Shown one piece after another: positions 12,128-22,610 of a stretch of 64,000 nucleotides of DNA. The stretch is from NCBI RefSeq assembly GCF_012562965.1, contig NZ_CP046228.1, forward strand, positions 434,938-498,937. Direction: 5' to 3'. Within the stretch, counting starts at the first letter, position 1. Every line of letters starts with the position of its first letter. The notes below the pieces were generated by a model. The model did not search any database, was not told the DNA's origin, and saw nothing but the letters and a program-made list of their open reading frames with translations. The position numbers and the translations under genes are program-made. This DNA is from Enterobacteriaceae endosymbiont of Plateumaris rustica. Its GTDB lineage: Bacteria; Pseudomonadota; Gammaproteobacteria; Enterobacterales; Enterobacteriaceae.

Positions 12128-12151
12128 AATAAAATTAATATTAATTTTATT
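12128..12151. terminator. Perfect 24-base palindrome between rplS and recD
   Basis: The segment is an exact self-complementary palindrome of two 12-base arms made only of A and T. It lies between the convergent ends of rplS (12089) and recD (12198), where a shared bidirectional terminator is expected. In DNA this AT-rich a perfect arm of this length is uncommon but not impossible by chance. Confidence 0.35.
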
Positions 12152-12197
12152 TAAAATAATAAATATTATTTATAAAACATATTTTTATATAATTAAG

Positions 12198-14042
12198 TTA
12201 TGTATGAATACTTTGTAAAATACGATTTTCTAAATTAGAAAATCGTATTATTTTAGACTTTATTGATTTAAATAATATTGAAGTATTACTATAAATTGAT
12301 ATTGTTAATTTTGATCTTGTAATAGCTGTATAAATCAATTCTCTAGTTAATAAAGATGAATATTTATTAGGTAATACTAATGATGTATTATTAAATTCTG
12401 AACCTTGAGATTTATGTACAGTAATTGCATAAGCAATATTATATTTAGGTAAATTATTAATAAGAATATTATGATATTTACCATTAGATAAACTAAATTT
12501 AACTTTTAATTCATTATCTGATGTATCTAAAAAAGTAATTCCTATATCACCATTATATAAATTTAAAAAATCATTATTTTGAGTAATAATAATTGGACGA
12601 CCTATATACCAATCATTTTTTTTATAAGTATTATCTAAAATATTTTTTTTAAAAAATTCATTTTCTAATTGATTATTAATTTCTTTTGTACCAAAAATTC
12701 CATGTTTTACTGCACATAAAATTTGATATTCATTAAAGATTTTAAAAAAATCATGAATATTATTTTTTTTATTCATATAAACAAAATATTTTTTATATTC
12801 TATAATAAATTGATTTATCATGTATTTATATTTTTTTTCATTATTAATATTAATAAATTTAATATCATTAAATTTTTTTTTTAAAAATAATTCTTTAATT
12901 TTTTTCACATTACCTTCTTTTACTAAAATAGATAATTGATTTATTCCTGAATAACATTTATAACGATAATTATATTTTAATAAGCTAATAAAATTACGTA
13001 AAAATAAACATTCATTATTATTTTTATTTTTAATATTATAATTAATTATGCTATATAACCATTCTGAATATTTTTTAGTAAAATTAAATTTTTTAAAATT
13101 ACAAATATCTTGAAAAATAAAACCAAGTTCTATTGGAGGTAATTGATTATCATCACCTAACAAAATTAATCTACTATTAATAGATAAAACATTTAATATT
13201 ATTGACATTAAACTTAAATCAATCATAGATGCTTCATCTATAATTAATAAATCTGTATTTAATTTATTATTAATATTATATATAGTTTCTTTATTATACA
13301 AATTAATTTTTAATAAATGATGAATAGTTGTTGCTTTGTTAGGAATATTTTTTTTTTCTGTTTTAGTTATTAAAAAATTATTTTTTATAAAGTATTGGTT
13401 GATTGATTCTGTTAATCTATTAGCTGCTTTACCTGTACTAGCGACTATTTTAATATTTAATGGAATAGAATATATTTTTATAAAAAAGGTAATTAATTTT
13501 GCTATAATATGAGTTTTTCCTGTTCCAGGAGACCCTGAAATTATACTTATTTTATGTGTATATGCCATAGCTATAGATATTTTTTGATAAATATCACTTG
13601 GTTTAAATAAAGTATTTAATATTTTTTTTATATTATTTACCGGAGGTAAAATAAAATGATTGTTTATTAAATTTTTAATAATTATATTTTCTTCTTTCCA
13701 TATTCTATATAAATAAAGACAATTATTTTGTATTACTAATGGTGTAACTTTTTTTCCATTACTAACAATTGGATAATTTAATAAATTTTTTTCCTGTTTT
13801 TTAATATTATCAATTAATTGCGTTTCTTTTTTTGATAAAATAATATTATTTTTTTTTAATATTTTTTTTATATTAAATTTAATTAATGGTAAACAAGTAT
13901 TACCTTTACCAATAAAATAACTAAGATAAGCAATAATAAACATTAAATATGGTTCATTTTTAGATGCCATTATATATGAAAATTGCAAATCAATTAAACG
14001 AATAAATTTTTTTTTACATAATTTTTTTAAAAAATTATACAT
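12198..14042 (-). CDS. recD: RecBCD subunit RecD (5'-3' helicase)
   Basis: RecD is the fast 5'-3' helicase of exonuclease V. The 614 residues (608 in E. coli) include the P-loop SGSPGTGKTHIIAKL near residue 170, DEASMIDLSLMSI (motif II) near 265, LLGDDNQLPPIELG (motif III), and AYAITVHKSQGSEF plus LIYTAITRSK near the C-terminus. All helicase motifs are intact. The N-terminal RecB-contacting domain is diverged. It is the last gene of the recC-recB-recD cluster and starts 39 bases after the recB stop. Confidence 0.96.
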   Translation of the reverse strand: MYNFLKKLCKKKFIRLIDLQFSYIMASKNEPYLMFIIAYLSYFIGKGNTCLPLIKFNIKKILKKNNIILSKKETQLIDNIKKQEKNLLNYPIVSNGKKVTPLVIQNNCLYLYRIWKEENIIIKNLINNHFILPPVNNIKKILNTLFKPSDIYQKISIAMAYTHKISIISGSPGTGKTHIIAKLITFFIKIYSIPLNIKIVASTGKAANRLTESINQYFIKNNFLITKTEKKNIPNKATTIHHLLKINLYNKETIYNINNKLNTDLLIIDEASMIDLSLMSIILNVLSINSRLILLGDDNQLPPIELGFIFQDICNFKKFNFTKKYSEWLYSIINYNIKNKNNNECLFLRNFISLLKYNYRYKCYSGINQLSILVKEGNVKKIKELFLKKKFNDIKFININNEKKYKYMINQFIIEYKKYFVYMNKKNNIHDFFKIFNEYQILCAVKHGIFGTKEINNQLENEFFKKNILDNTYKKNDWYIGRPIIITQNNDFLNLYNGDIGITFLDTSDNELKVKFSLSNGKYHNILINNLPKYNIAYAITVHKSQGSEFNNTSLVLPNKYSSLLTRELIYTAITRSKLTISIYSNTSILFKSIKSKIIRFSNLENRILQSIHT

Positions 14043-14081
14043 ATTATTGTTAATATTAATTAAATCATATTTATAAAAATC

Positions 14082-17000
14082 TTAAGAAATTAATTGATCT
14101 AATTTTTTAATTAATTTATAAGAAGGTTTTTTTTCCCAAATACCATTTAAATTATTTTTTAAGTTATTAATACCTCTAATATATAAGTATATAACACTTC
14201 CAAAATGTTTTTCATAACTGTAATTTTTAATACGAGAATAAAGATATTTATGTAAGGCTAATGTATATATTTGATATTGTAAATCATATCTATTTAAATA
14301 AATATTTTTTTCTATATATTTTTTAGTGTATTTATTATAATCTTTTCCTAACCAATTAGATTTATAATCTATTATATAATATTTATTTTTCCATAAAAAT
14401 ACCAAATCGATAAATCCTCTTAATATTCCTTGAATATTATTATTAAATATTGGTAATTTCCTAGATATTCTATCATACTTACATATTATTTTATTTAATT
14501 CAATAAAATATAATTCTTTTTTTATATTTAAATAGAATTCTAATTCTGTTATTTTATTTTTGTTTTTTAATTTATTTAAAATAATTTTATCTTTTCCTAA
14601 TGGATGATTTAATATATTTGTTAACCATTTTATTAAAATTATATGCCAAGAATTATCGATCTTTTTATTAGATAATTTATTTTTAATGAAAGAACATGAA
14701 ATTTTTTGAGTAAAATCTAATTTTTTAAAAATATTATGTAAAATAATTCCACTTTCTTTTCCTCTAGGAAAAGTGTGTGATGTTTTTTTTTTATTTTTTT
14801 TAGAATTAAATAATTTATATTTACAAATATTATTATTTAAATGTAAATCATTTTTAAGTTTAGAATAACTTGTAATTAATAAAGTTTTATATTCATCAAT
14901 TTTTAATTTATTATTATATTGAGTAGTATCTTTTTTTTCTATAGGACAAATATAATTATATTTTATTTGTTTTTCTTTAGTTATGATTTTAATATTAATA
15001 TCTTTATTTGCTAAATTAAATAAAAATTTTTTAAAATTTTTTTTATCTATATTATTATTAATATTTATTAAATATTCTACAGCATTTTGATAAAATAAAT
15101 ATTTTTGATATTTTTTTTTATTATTTTTAATATTTCCTATACCAATACTGCAATGAAAAATTGATCTAGTTAAAGATACATATAATAATCTTAAATTTTC
15201 TGATAATAATTCTTCTAATGCATATTTTATGCTATTATCATTTTTTTTAAAATCTATAATTGTTTTTAATGTTTTTCTATCATGAAAAATTATTGCTTCA
15301 TCATTTACTAAATCTAAAAAATTAGAAGTAATAAAAGGTATCCATACTAATGGAAATTGTAATCCTTTAGCTTTATGAATAGTAATTATTTTTATTTGAT
15401 TAAGGTCATTTTGTATTCTTATTTGTTGATCAATTGATCTATTATTTGGAAATGAAATTTGTTTTAATAACCAAATAATTATTTGTTTTTTATTTTTAAT
15501 TTTTATAAATTCTATTTCTATTAATTCTGCTATATGTAATATATTTTGTATTTTTTTTTTATAAACACTATTAATTATATTTTTTTTACATAAAAAATTT
15601 TTTTGTAAAAAAATTTTTTCTAACATGAATAAAATACCATTTTTATCCCATAAATTTTTATATTCAATAAATTGATTAATACTTTTTTCTAAAAATAATT
15701 TTTCTTTTATATAGTCTAAATTAGATAAATTTATATTAAATAAATCACTTACTAGAACATTTTTTAATTGTTTTATTTTATGTGGTTCCAAAATAGTTTG
15801 TAACAATAATACTAATTCTTTTGCTTCTATTGTTTCAAAAACACTATTAGAATTAGATAAATAAATAGAAGGAATATTAAATTTAATAAATTCTTTTTGT
15901 ATAATATTAGCTTCGTATTTATTACGTACTAATACTGTTATATCTGAAATATTAATATTTCTACTATTATTTATATTTTTTTGTAAAAAAATTTTTTTTT
16001 GTTGACCTAGTATAAGCCATTGACAAATTTCATAAGCACATTGATATGACATTTTTTGTTTATATAAATTTATATTTATTTCTTCAGGAAAAAACCAAAA
16101 AGTAATTCCTGGTTGAATTATATTATTTATAATAAAATTATAATTTAATTTTTGTTTTACATATGATATAGGATAAAAAACTATATTTTTTAAAAAAAAA
16201 GAATATTTACAATTGGAAAATATTTTATTAACACTATTAACCATAGTTTTAGATGATCTCCAATTATTTTTTAATGTATAACGATTTTTAATCTCAAAAG
16301 AAGCTTTGATATAAGTAAAAATATCAGCTCCTCTAAAAGAATAAATTGCTTGTTTAGGATCTCCGATTAATATTAATGTACAATTAGAATGATTTATATA
16401 TATTTTTTTAAAAATATTATATTGTTGAACATCTGTATCTTGAAATTCATCTATCAATGCTACAGGATATAATTTTCTTATATCTGCTGCTAAATTTTTA
16501 TTGATAATAAAATTATCTAGTGATTTATTTAATATTGATAATAAGTCATTAAAACTAATTTGTTCATTTTTTTCTTTATTTTTTTTAACAAAATATTTAA
16601 TATATTTTATAGCTTTAATAATTATTAAAGTTTTTAAATTTATTATTTTATTTAGATATGTATCTATATTTTTAAATAGAATATGTTTTGGGAATTTTTT
16701 TTCATTTATAGTTTTTATAATTAAAATATTTTGAGAAAATCTTTTTAATTGTTCTGGAATAAAATTATCTTTAGTATTACTTAATGCCCATTTATTTATA
16801 CATTTTATCCAAAATTTTATAGATCTATTATTATAAATATGTTTGTTAACATTAGATTCCATAATTATATTAAAAATAATATTATTATATTGAATCCAAT
16901 TTTTTTTTAAAATATTTATATATTTGATATTTTTATTAAATTGTTCTACTAAATTAAAATTATTAAAATAATGTTTAAAATTAGGTAATTCATTTTGTAA

Positions 17001-17615
17001 TAAAAATGGTAATAATTTATTCATTAAATCACTAGGTGTTTTCCAATATTCTAATACAATTTCAGCAATTTTATTCGGTAAAGGATATAAATATTTTCTC
17101 CAAAAACTTATAGATGCATAATTTTGCAAATCAATTTCATTATTAATTAATTTTTTATTATAAACAAAACCATAAATCTCATAATTTTTAATATTTAATA
17201 TTTTTTGACAAAATGCATGAATAGTTAAAATTGTTGCATTATGAAAATTTAATTCTGCTTTTAATAAAATTATACTTGCTTTTTTAAAATTTTTTATTTT
17301 TTTAAGAATTTTATTAACAATAGAAAATTGACTATTACCTTTTATACATGCTATACGTAATATATTTATACTATTTTTTATTCTCTTACATAAATCTTTT
17401 GTTGAAATATCAGTAAATGTAACTACTAATATTTCTTCTACTGATAATGGAATACTAATTTGATTTTTTTTATATAAACCTAATAAAAAACGTAAATACA
17501 TTATAATTATTGTAAAAGTTTTTCCAGTACCAGCTGAAGCTTCAATTAGACATTGTTGATTTAAATTATCTGTAAAAGGATTAAATTCTTTATTTTTTGT
17601 CAAATTCGTTATCAT
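14082..17615 (-). CDS. recB: RecBCD subunit RecB (helicase/nuclease)
   Basis: RecB is the 3'-5' helicase and the only nuclease of RecBCD. The SF1 P-loop IEASAGTGKTFTI lies about 25 residues from the start, VALIDEFQDTD is motif II, and IITIHKAKGLQFP is a later motif. Near the C-terminus, LRGFIDLVF and YIIDYKSNWLG supply the nuclease Asp, Asp and Lys. All catalytic residues seen are intact. The frame is open from 17693, but ATG at 17615 gives 1,177 residues (E. coli 1,180), puts the P-loop where expected, and avoids overlap with recC, which ends at 17630. ptrA, found between recC and recB in E. coli, is absent. Confidence 0.95.
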   Translation of the reverse strand: MITNLTKNKEFNPFTDNLNQQCLIEASAGTGKTFTIIIMYLRFLLGLYKKNQISIPLSVEEILVVTFTDISTKDLCKRIKNSINILRIACIKGNSQFSIVNKILKKIKNFKKASIILLKAELNFHNATILTIHAFCQKILNIKNYEIYGFVYNKKLINNEIDLQNYASISFWRKYLYPLPNKIAEIVLEYWKTPSDLMNKLLPFLLQNELPNFKHYFNNFNLVEQFNKNIKYINILKKNWIQYNNIIFNIIMESNVNKHIYNNRSIKFWIKCINKWALSNTKDNFIPEQLKRFSQNILIIKTINEKKFPKHILFKNIDTYLNKIINLKTLIIIKAIKYIKYFVKKNKEKNEQISFNDLLSILNKSLDNFIINKNLAADIRKLYPVALIDEFQDTDVQQYNIFKKIYINHSNCTLILIGDPKQAIYSFRGADIFTYIKASFEIKNRYTLKNNWRSSKTMVNSVNKIFSNCKYSFFLKNIVFYPISYVKQKLNYNFIINNIIQPGITFWFFPEEININLYKQKMSYQCAYEICQWLILGQQKKIFLQKNINNSRNINISDITVLVRNKYEANIIQKEFIKFNIPSIYLSNSNSVFETIEAKELVLLLQTILEPHKIKQLKNVLVSDLFNINLSNLDYIKEKLFLEKSINQFIEYKNLWDKNGILFMLEKIFLQKNFLCKKNIINSVYKKKIQNILHIAELIEIEFIKIKNKKQIIIWLLKQISFPNNRSIDQQIRIQNDLNQIKIITIHKAKGLQFPLVWIPFITSNFLDLVNDEAIIFHDRKTLKTIIDFKKNDNSIKYALEELLSENLRLLYVSLTRSIFHCSIGIGNIKNNKKKYQKYLFYQNAVEYLININNNIDKKNFKKFLFNLANKDINIKIITKEKQIKYNYICPIEKKDTTQYNNKLKIDEYKTLLITSYSKLKNDLHLNNNICKYKLFNSKKNKKKTSHTFPRGKESGIILHNIFKKLDFTQKISCSFIKNKLSNKKIDNSWHIILIKWLTNILNHPLGKDKIILNKLKNKNKITELEFYLNIKKELYFIELNKIICKYDRISRKLPIFNNNIQGILRGFIDLVFLWKNKYYIIDYKSNWLGKDYNKYTKKYIEKNIYLNRYDLQYQIYTLALHKYLYSRIKNYSYEKHFGSVIYLYIRGINNLKNNLNGIWEKKPSYKLIKKLDQLIS

Positions 17616-17629
17616 ATAAATAAAATTTT

Positions 17630-20600
17630 TTATTTTATATAAATTTTTATAGGTAACAACCATTTTTCTATTAATTTTATTGTTTTTAACCAATTTTTTT
17701 CATCAAAAAAATAATTAATTTTATTAAAATATAAATTTTTATTTTTCTCTATAAAATTAAAATTCATATTCCAAAAATGAAAAAAATATTTTTTTGCTTT
17801 TTTTTGTATAAAAATATCATAATTAATACATTTATTTTTTTTATCATAACAATAATCTAACCATTTCCAAGCACTTTTCATAGGTAATATAATCGGATTA
17901 TTTAATCCACACACATATCCATCGATATATTTTTTTAATAAAACTATTGCTATATTAGAATTAATATAATTAAAACTATATTTAGTATTTTTAAAACCTA
18001 TAATTGTTGAAGTAAATTCTTTTCCTTTTCTAATATTTATTACACATAAAATTAAATGTTTAATCCAAAAAGATATAATAGATTTTATATCTATAATTTT
18101 AGGTTCATATCTTATATACCCTTTATTATAACTTATAAAATTTATTTTTCCATATAATATTATTTCTGATATATTTATATCAATATACTTAATAATATTA
18201 TTATATTTATATAATTTTAAATCATTATTAAGTAATTTACATATTTTTTTTTTTTCATTATTCCATAATATTTTTCCATAATTACCATAAGGTAAAATTC
18301 CTTTATTTAAATAATTATAATAAATTAAGTTAATATTTGTATTAAATATTAAGGAATATAATATTTTTTTATCAATTTGGTATTTTGTTAAATAATCTAA
18401 TGAAAAAGGTTCTATTTCGGAAAATTGAATTTGATTTAAATCATGTAAATATACTCCTAATCTTTGATTAAAAAATCCTTTTACAGGATCTTTCCAAAAA
18501 TTTAAAAGATTTTTTATAATAATTTTTTTTATTTTTAATTTTGATAATTTACTAAAATAAATATTTTGTTTTTTTAAAAAATTATAATTATTAATATTAA
18601 AATTTATAAAAATATCATTTTTTTTATTTACATGATATATGTGTTTGATGATACAATCAGATATTTTATTTTTTTCAATATAGTAGTTATTGTAAATATA
18701 TTCTAATAACTCAGTAATCAAAATAGAAGGGTATATTTTATTATAATTTATATTTTTATTATCAATATAACTTAAATATAATTTTTCTTTAGAAGACATC
18801 AATAATTCAAGAAAAAAATATTTTTCTTTATCTAAATTATTTTCATCATGTTTTTTAGGGTATTTCTTTATTAAATTAAAAATAACTGGATATGAATTTT
18901 TAAGATAATATTTACTATTCATACCTATTACAAAACTAACTTTAAAATCTATTCCATTTAATTGTTCAAAATTACAAAAATTAATTTTATTTAAAGAATA
19001 ATGAAAAAAATATTTTTTTTTTTCTAATAGATTTTGAAATTCTTTAATAATAATATTAATAGATATTTTTTGTTCATAATTTGAATTTAATCCACTGTCA
19101 ATAAATAATATTATATTTTTAATAATATATTTCATATATTTATTTGAATCAATATTTGAACAAAAAAAATCTGAATATAATTTAATTAAAATTTTTTTCC
19201 AATTTTTTATTTTTTGTTTTTTATTTAATTTTTTTTTCCATTTATATAATGTAAATAAAAAATGAGTAAATTTACCTAATAATTCTCCTAATATTCCATA
19301 TATACCATTATATGGTAATATACCATTCCAATTTCCTGAATTATTATCTATAGCATATCCATAAAACATACGATATAATCCAAATTTCCAGGTATATTGA
19401 TCTTTAGTTAAAGAAATTTTTTTGAAATTACTAAAATCTAAATTATATTTAATACCAATATCATTTATCCAATAACGTAAATATATTAAATCATCTTTAT
19501 TATTAATAGAAAATTTTTTCGAAATTTCATTATTATCTAATAAATAAAATATTTCTTCAGGATTAAATTTTTTTGTTGATAAATTTAATAAAAAAAAAAA
19601 ATATCTGGTATATTAAAAATATTATTTTTATTAAAATCTAAATAAATGTTAAAAGGTATTTGTTTTTTATTAAAAATAGAATAAATAAAAGGTAAATATA
19701 TATTTATATTAGGAGAAATTACAATAATTTCATGTAAATAATAATTTTTATTATTTATTAATTTAATAATATTAAATGATAAAAATTCTATTTCTTGTTT
19801 AAGATCTGTAAAAACATTTATTTGTATAGAATCATCTGACATATTAATTTTTTTTTTATTATTCTTTAATAAAAAATTTTCTTTTAATAAACTAATATCT
19901 TTTTTTATATTATTTAATAAATTTAAAGATTTTATTTTTACAAATGATTCTATCATTCTTGATGATACATTTATTAATTTATTTATATTATTTATTCCAT
20001 AATTTCCCCAAGAAAATAATAATGAATTATAAAAATTATAATTATTATTTATTTGAATATTATCCCAATAATGTATACAAGGATTTTTAATTAAGATATG
20101 AATTTCTATATATTTTGTTAATTTTTCTAATAATTGTAAATATATTAAAGGTATATTTTGTGTTTCTAAAATAAATATTCTTTCCGGTAAAACGGAATAT
20201 TTAATTTTTTTTTTCTTATTTATAAAAAAATTATATAATCTACTAAGATACCATAATTTTTTACCTAATATAATTTTATTATATATAATTATTTGTTTCC
20301 ATAATTTTGCTTGCCAAATTTGATCTTTATTATTTGGAAAAAATGAGATTTTATCTTTTTCCCATAAATATAACCATTCTGGACGATATTTTTGATATTC
20401 ATCATATAAATTAGCAATTTGAATTGATATTTCATATAAATAATTAGTATTATTTATATTATTTAAATATTTATGAAAATTTTTAAATTCAGGTAAAACA
20501 ACTGTTTTTGGAATAATATTCATCAATTGCCAAGTAATCATTTTTTTATTAAAAATATTACCTTTTTTAATTTGTGGAATAATTTTTATAAATAAATTCC

Positions 20601-20808
20601 AAATAAATTTTTCTGGATTTATATAACTAATATTAGTATGTATTCCCATTATTTTAGAAAAATAAATTTTTAAATATGGAATAAATGTTGAATTTGGTAA
20701 AATTATAATTTCTGTTTGTAATGGATTATTTAATGGTTTTTTTATAATATTATATTTTATTAAATTTAATAAAATATCTAAATTATTAGAACGATATATT
20801 GTAAACAT
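17630..20808 (-). pseudogene. recC: recC with a single frameshift in a 12-base homopolymer
   Basis: RecC recognises Chi and holds the RecBCD complex together. Two open segments, 20808-19585 and about 19600-17630, together give about 1,058 residues (E. coli 1,122) and match RecC in order: MFTIYRSN at the start, IFILETQNIP, then TWKFGLYRMFYGYAID, FKVSFVIGMN and KYFFLELLMSS. They are split only at a run of 12 T on the coding strand (19601-19590), where the frame hits TAA at 19587-19585. One added T (or loss of two) restores reading through FLLNLSTKKF, which matches RecC. The rest is well kept, so polymerase slippage or a sequencing error is plausible. I call it a pseudogene with reservation. Confidence 0.85.
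19590..19601. repeat. 12-base A/T homopolymer that breaks recC
   Basis: Twelve A on the plus strand (twelve T in the recC sense) sit at the point where the recC frame is lost. Runs of this length slip readily in replication, transcription and sequencing. The run explains the whole recC disruption. Confidence 0.9.
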
Positions 20809-20871
20809 ATTATATATTTTTTATTTATATTAATTATTTTAAAATTTTAAAAAAATTATTAATTTTTCATC

Positions 20872-21729
20872 TTAATTAAATTTTTTATATATAGTGTAAT
20901 ATAACATTATTAATCCTATTAATACCATTGGAAAAGATAATATTTGTCCCATAGTTATATAACTATAAAAAAAACCTAATTGTATGTCAGGTTCTCTAAA
21001 AAACTCTATAAATATACGAAATATACCATAAAATAATAAAAAAACACTGGTATTATAACCTAACATTTTTCTTTTATTATAATTTATATTTAAAATAATA
21101 AATAATATTATTCCTTCAAAAAAAAATTCATAAATTTGTGATGGATGTCTAGGTAAATTACCATATTTTATAAATAAATTTATAAAATTTTTATGATTTT
21201 TAATATAAATTAAATCTAATTCGGTAGAATTAGGAAATAACATTGCCCAGGGAATATTAATAGTAACTCTTCCCCATAATTCATCATTAATAAAATTACC
21301 TATTCTTCCCATACCTAATCCAAAAGGAATCAATGGAGTAATAAAATCAGTTAATTGTAAAAATTTTTTTTTATAATAAATAGAATATATAAAAATTACT
21401 AAAATAGTTCCAAGTAATCCTCCATGAAAAGACATACCTCCTTCTCTAAATTTAATTAATGATATAGGATGATTTAAAAAATATTTTAAATTATAAAGTA
21501 ATATATATCCTAATCTACCACCTAATAAAAGTCCTATAAAAGATAAATATAATAAAATTTCATTTTCTCTATTTGTCCAATTTAAATTATTATATGATTT
21601 TAACTTTGATATATTAATTATAAATAAAAAACTAATTAAATACATTAAACTATACCAATAAATATCAATACCATATATTGTAATAGCAACTGGATTAATT
21701 TTTGGAAACAATAAATATTGCATTTTCAT
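20872..21729 (-). CDS. lgt: Prolipoprotein diacylglyceryl transferase Lgt
   Basis: Lgt moves diacylglycerol from phosphatidylglycerol to the lipobox cysteine of prolipoproteins, the first step of lipoprotein maturation in the inner membrane. About seven membrane segments are visible. The signature region GMGRIGNFINDELWGR lies near residue 140 and keeps the Arg, Asn and Glu known to matter, though E. coli has Gly where Asp follows the second Asn. GGMSFHGGL, PRHPSQIYE and FRIFIEFFREPD are also conserved. Length is 285 residues against 291. In E. coli thyA adjoins lgt; here only 63 bases separate lgt from recC and thyA is not there. Confidence 0.96.
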   Translation of the reverse strand: MKMQYLLFPKINPVAITIYGIDIYWYSLMYLISFLFIINISKLKSYNNLNWTNRENEILLYLSFIGLLLGGRLGYILLYNLKYFLNHPISLIKFREGGMSFHGGLLGTILVIFIYSIYYKKKFLQLTDFITPLIPFGLGMGRIGNFINDELWGRVTINIPWAMLFPNSTELDLIYIKNHKNFINLFIKYGNLPRHPSQIYEFFFEGIILFIILNINYNKRKMLGYNTSVFLLFYGIFRIFIEFFREPDIQLGFFYSYITMGQILSFPMVLIGLIMLYYTIYKKFN

Positions 21730-21776
21730 TTTTTAAATATAAGCGTTATTATTTCTAATAGGTATAATTTATATAT

Positions 21777-22460
21777 ATGTATATAAAAAAAATTTTTTCT
21801 AATACTATTAATAGTGAAAAAATATTATTTCTAAGAGCATCCTTAATAATAGGTCATTCTTTAAATGATATTGCAAAATGGTTAAATTATAATAATATTC
21901 CATTAAATTTAAATAAAGATAAAGGATGGATAGGTAAATTAATTGAATTATGTTTATTAGGTATACAACAAAAAAATATATTTAACCAAGATATACCTCA
22001 AATAGGCATAGAAATAAAAACTATTCCTATTGATGAAAAAGGAAATACTATCAATAATACATTTATATGTTCTTTTCCTTTAATAAATAAAAATATTCTT
22101 ATTTGGAAAAAAAGTAAATTATATAATAAATTATCAAAAATTTTATGGATTCCTATTATAACTAAAAGTAAAAATACTCCTATTGGTATGAGAATAATAG
22201 GAAATCCAATTATATGGACACCTTCAAAAAGAGATTATAAAAAAATATATAATGATTGGATTGAATTGATGAAATTACTTATTTCTGGAAATATAGATTA
22301 TATTAATCATTATAATGGAACTATTTTATTAGTGAAAACAAAATCTAATAAAAATAAATTAATAGAAATTATAAATCAAGATAATAAAATTATACTAACT
22401 ACACCTAGAGCTTTTTATTTAAAAAAAAAATTTACAAAAACATTATTAAAAAATTCATAA
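21777..22460 (+). CDS. mutH: DNA mismatch repair endonuclease MutH
   Basis: MutH nicks the unmethylated strand at hemimethylated GATC when activated by MutS and MutL. The 227 residues (229 in E. coli) include DKGWIGKLIE, then QDIPQIGIEIKTIPID, which supplies the Asp...Glu-x-Lys metal site, and a TTPRAFYLKKKFTK end. It is a rare gene in heavily reduced symbionts. MutH makes sense only if mutS, mutL and dam are elsewhere in the genome. In E. coli mutH also lies in the lgt-lysA neighbourhood, so the order is ancestral with intervening genes lost. Confidence 0.95.
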   Translation: MYIKKIFSNTINSEKILFLRASLIIGHSLNDIAKWLNYNNIPLNLNKDKGWIGKLIELCLLGIQQKNIFNQDIPQIGIEIKTIPIDEKGNTINNTFICSFPLINKNILIWKKSKLYNKLSKILWIPIITKSKNTPIGMRIIGNPIIWTPSKRDYKKIYNDWIELMKLLISGNIDYINHYNGTILLVKTKSNKNKLIEIINQDNKIILTTPRAFYLKKKFTKTLLKNS

Positions 22461-22550
22461 ATATTTATTTAAAATAAGAAATTAGATATTTAAATTTTAC
22501 TAAAATGAAATACTAATTAAATTATTTAAATTTTTTTATAAATAATTAAG

Positions 22551-22579
22551 TTAAAATATTTTTTATAAAAATATTTTAA
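22551..22579. terminator. Perfect 13 bp hairpin between mutH and lysA
   Basis: Arms at 22551-22563 and 22567-22579 are exact reverse complements with a 3-base loop. It lies between the convergent mutH and lysA genes, so a bidirectional terminator is likely. All pairs are A-T. Confidence 0.4.
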
Positions 22580-22610
22580 TAAAAAAATAATTTATTTATT
22601 TTAATTTAAC

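Noticed and set aside
16501..16734. 77-codon plus-strand frame inside recB
   Set aside because: Shadow of the recB coding strand; hydrophobic only because of AT-rich antisense codons.
17616..17693. Longer recB start at 17693
   Set aside because: It would overlap recC by 64 bases and add 26 residues not seen in RecB; ATG at 17615 fits the family.
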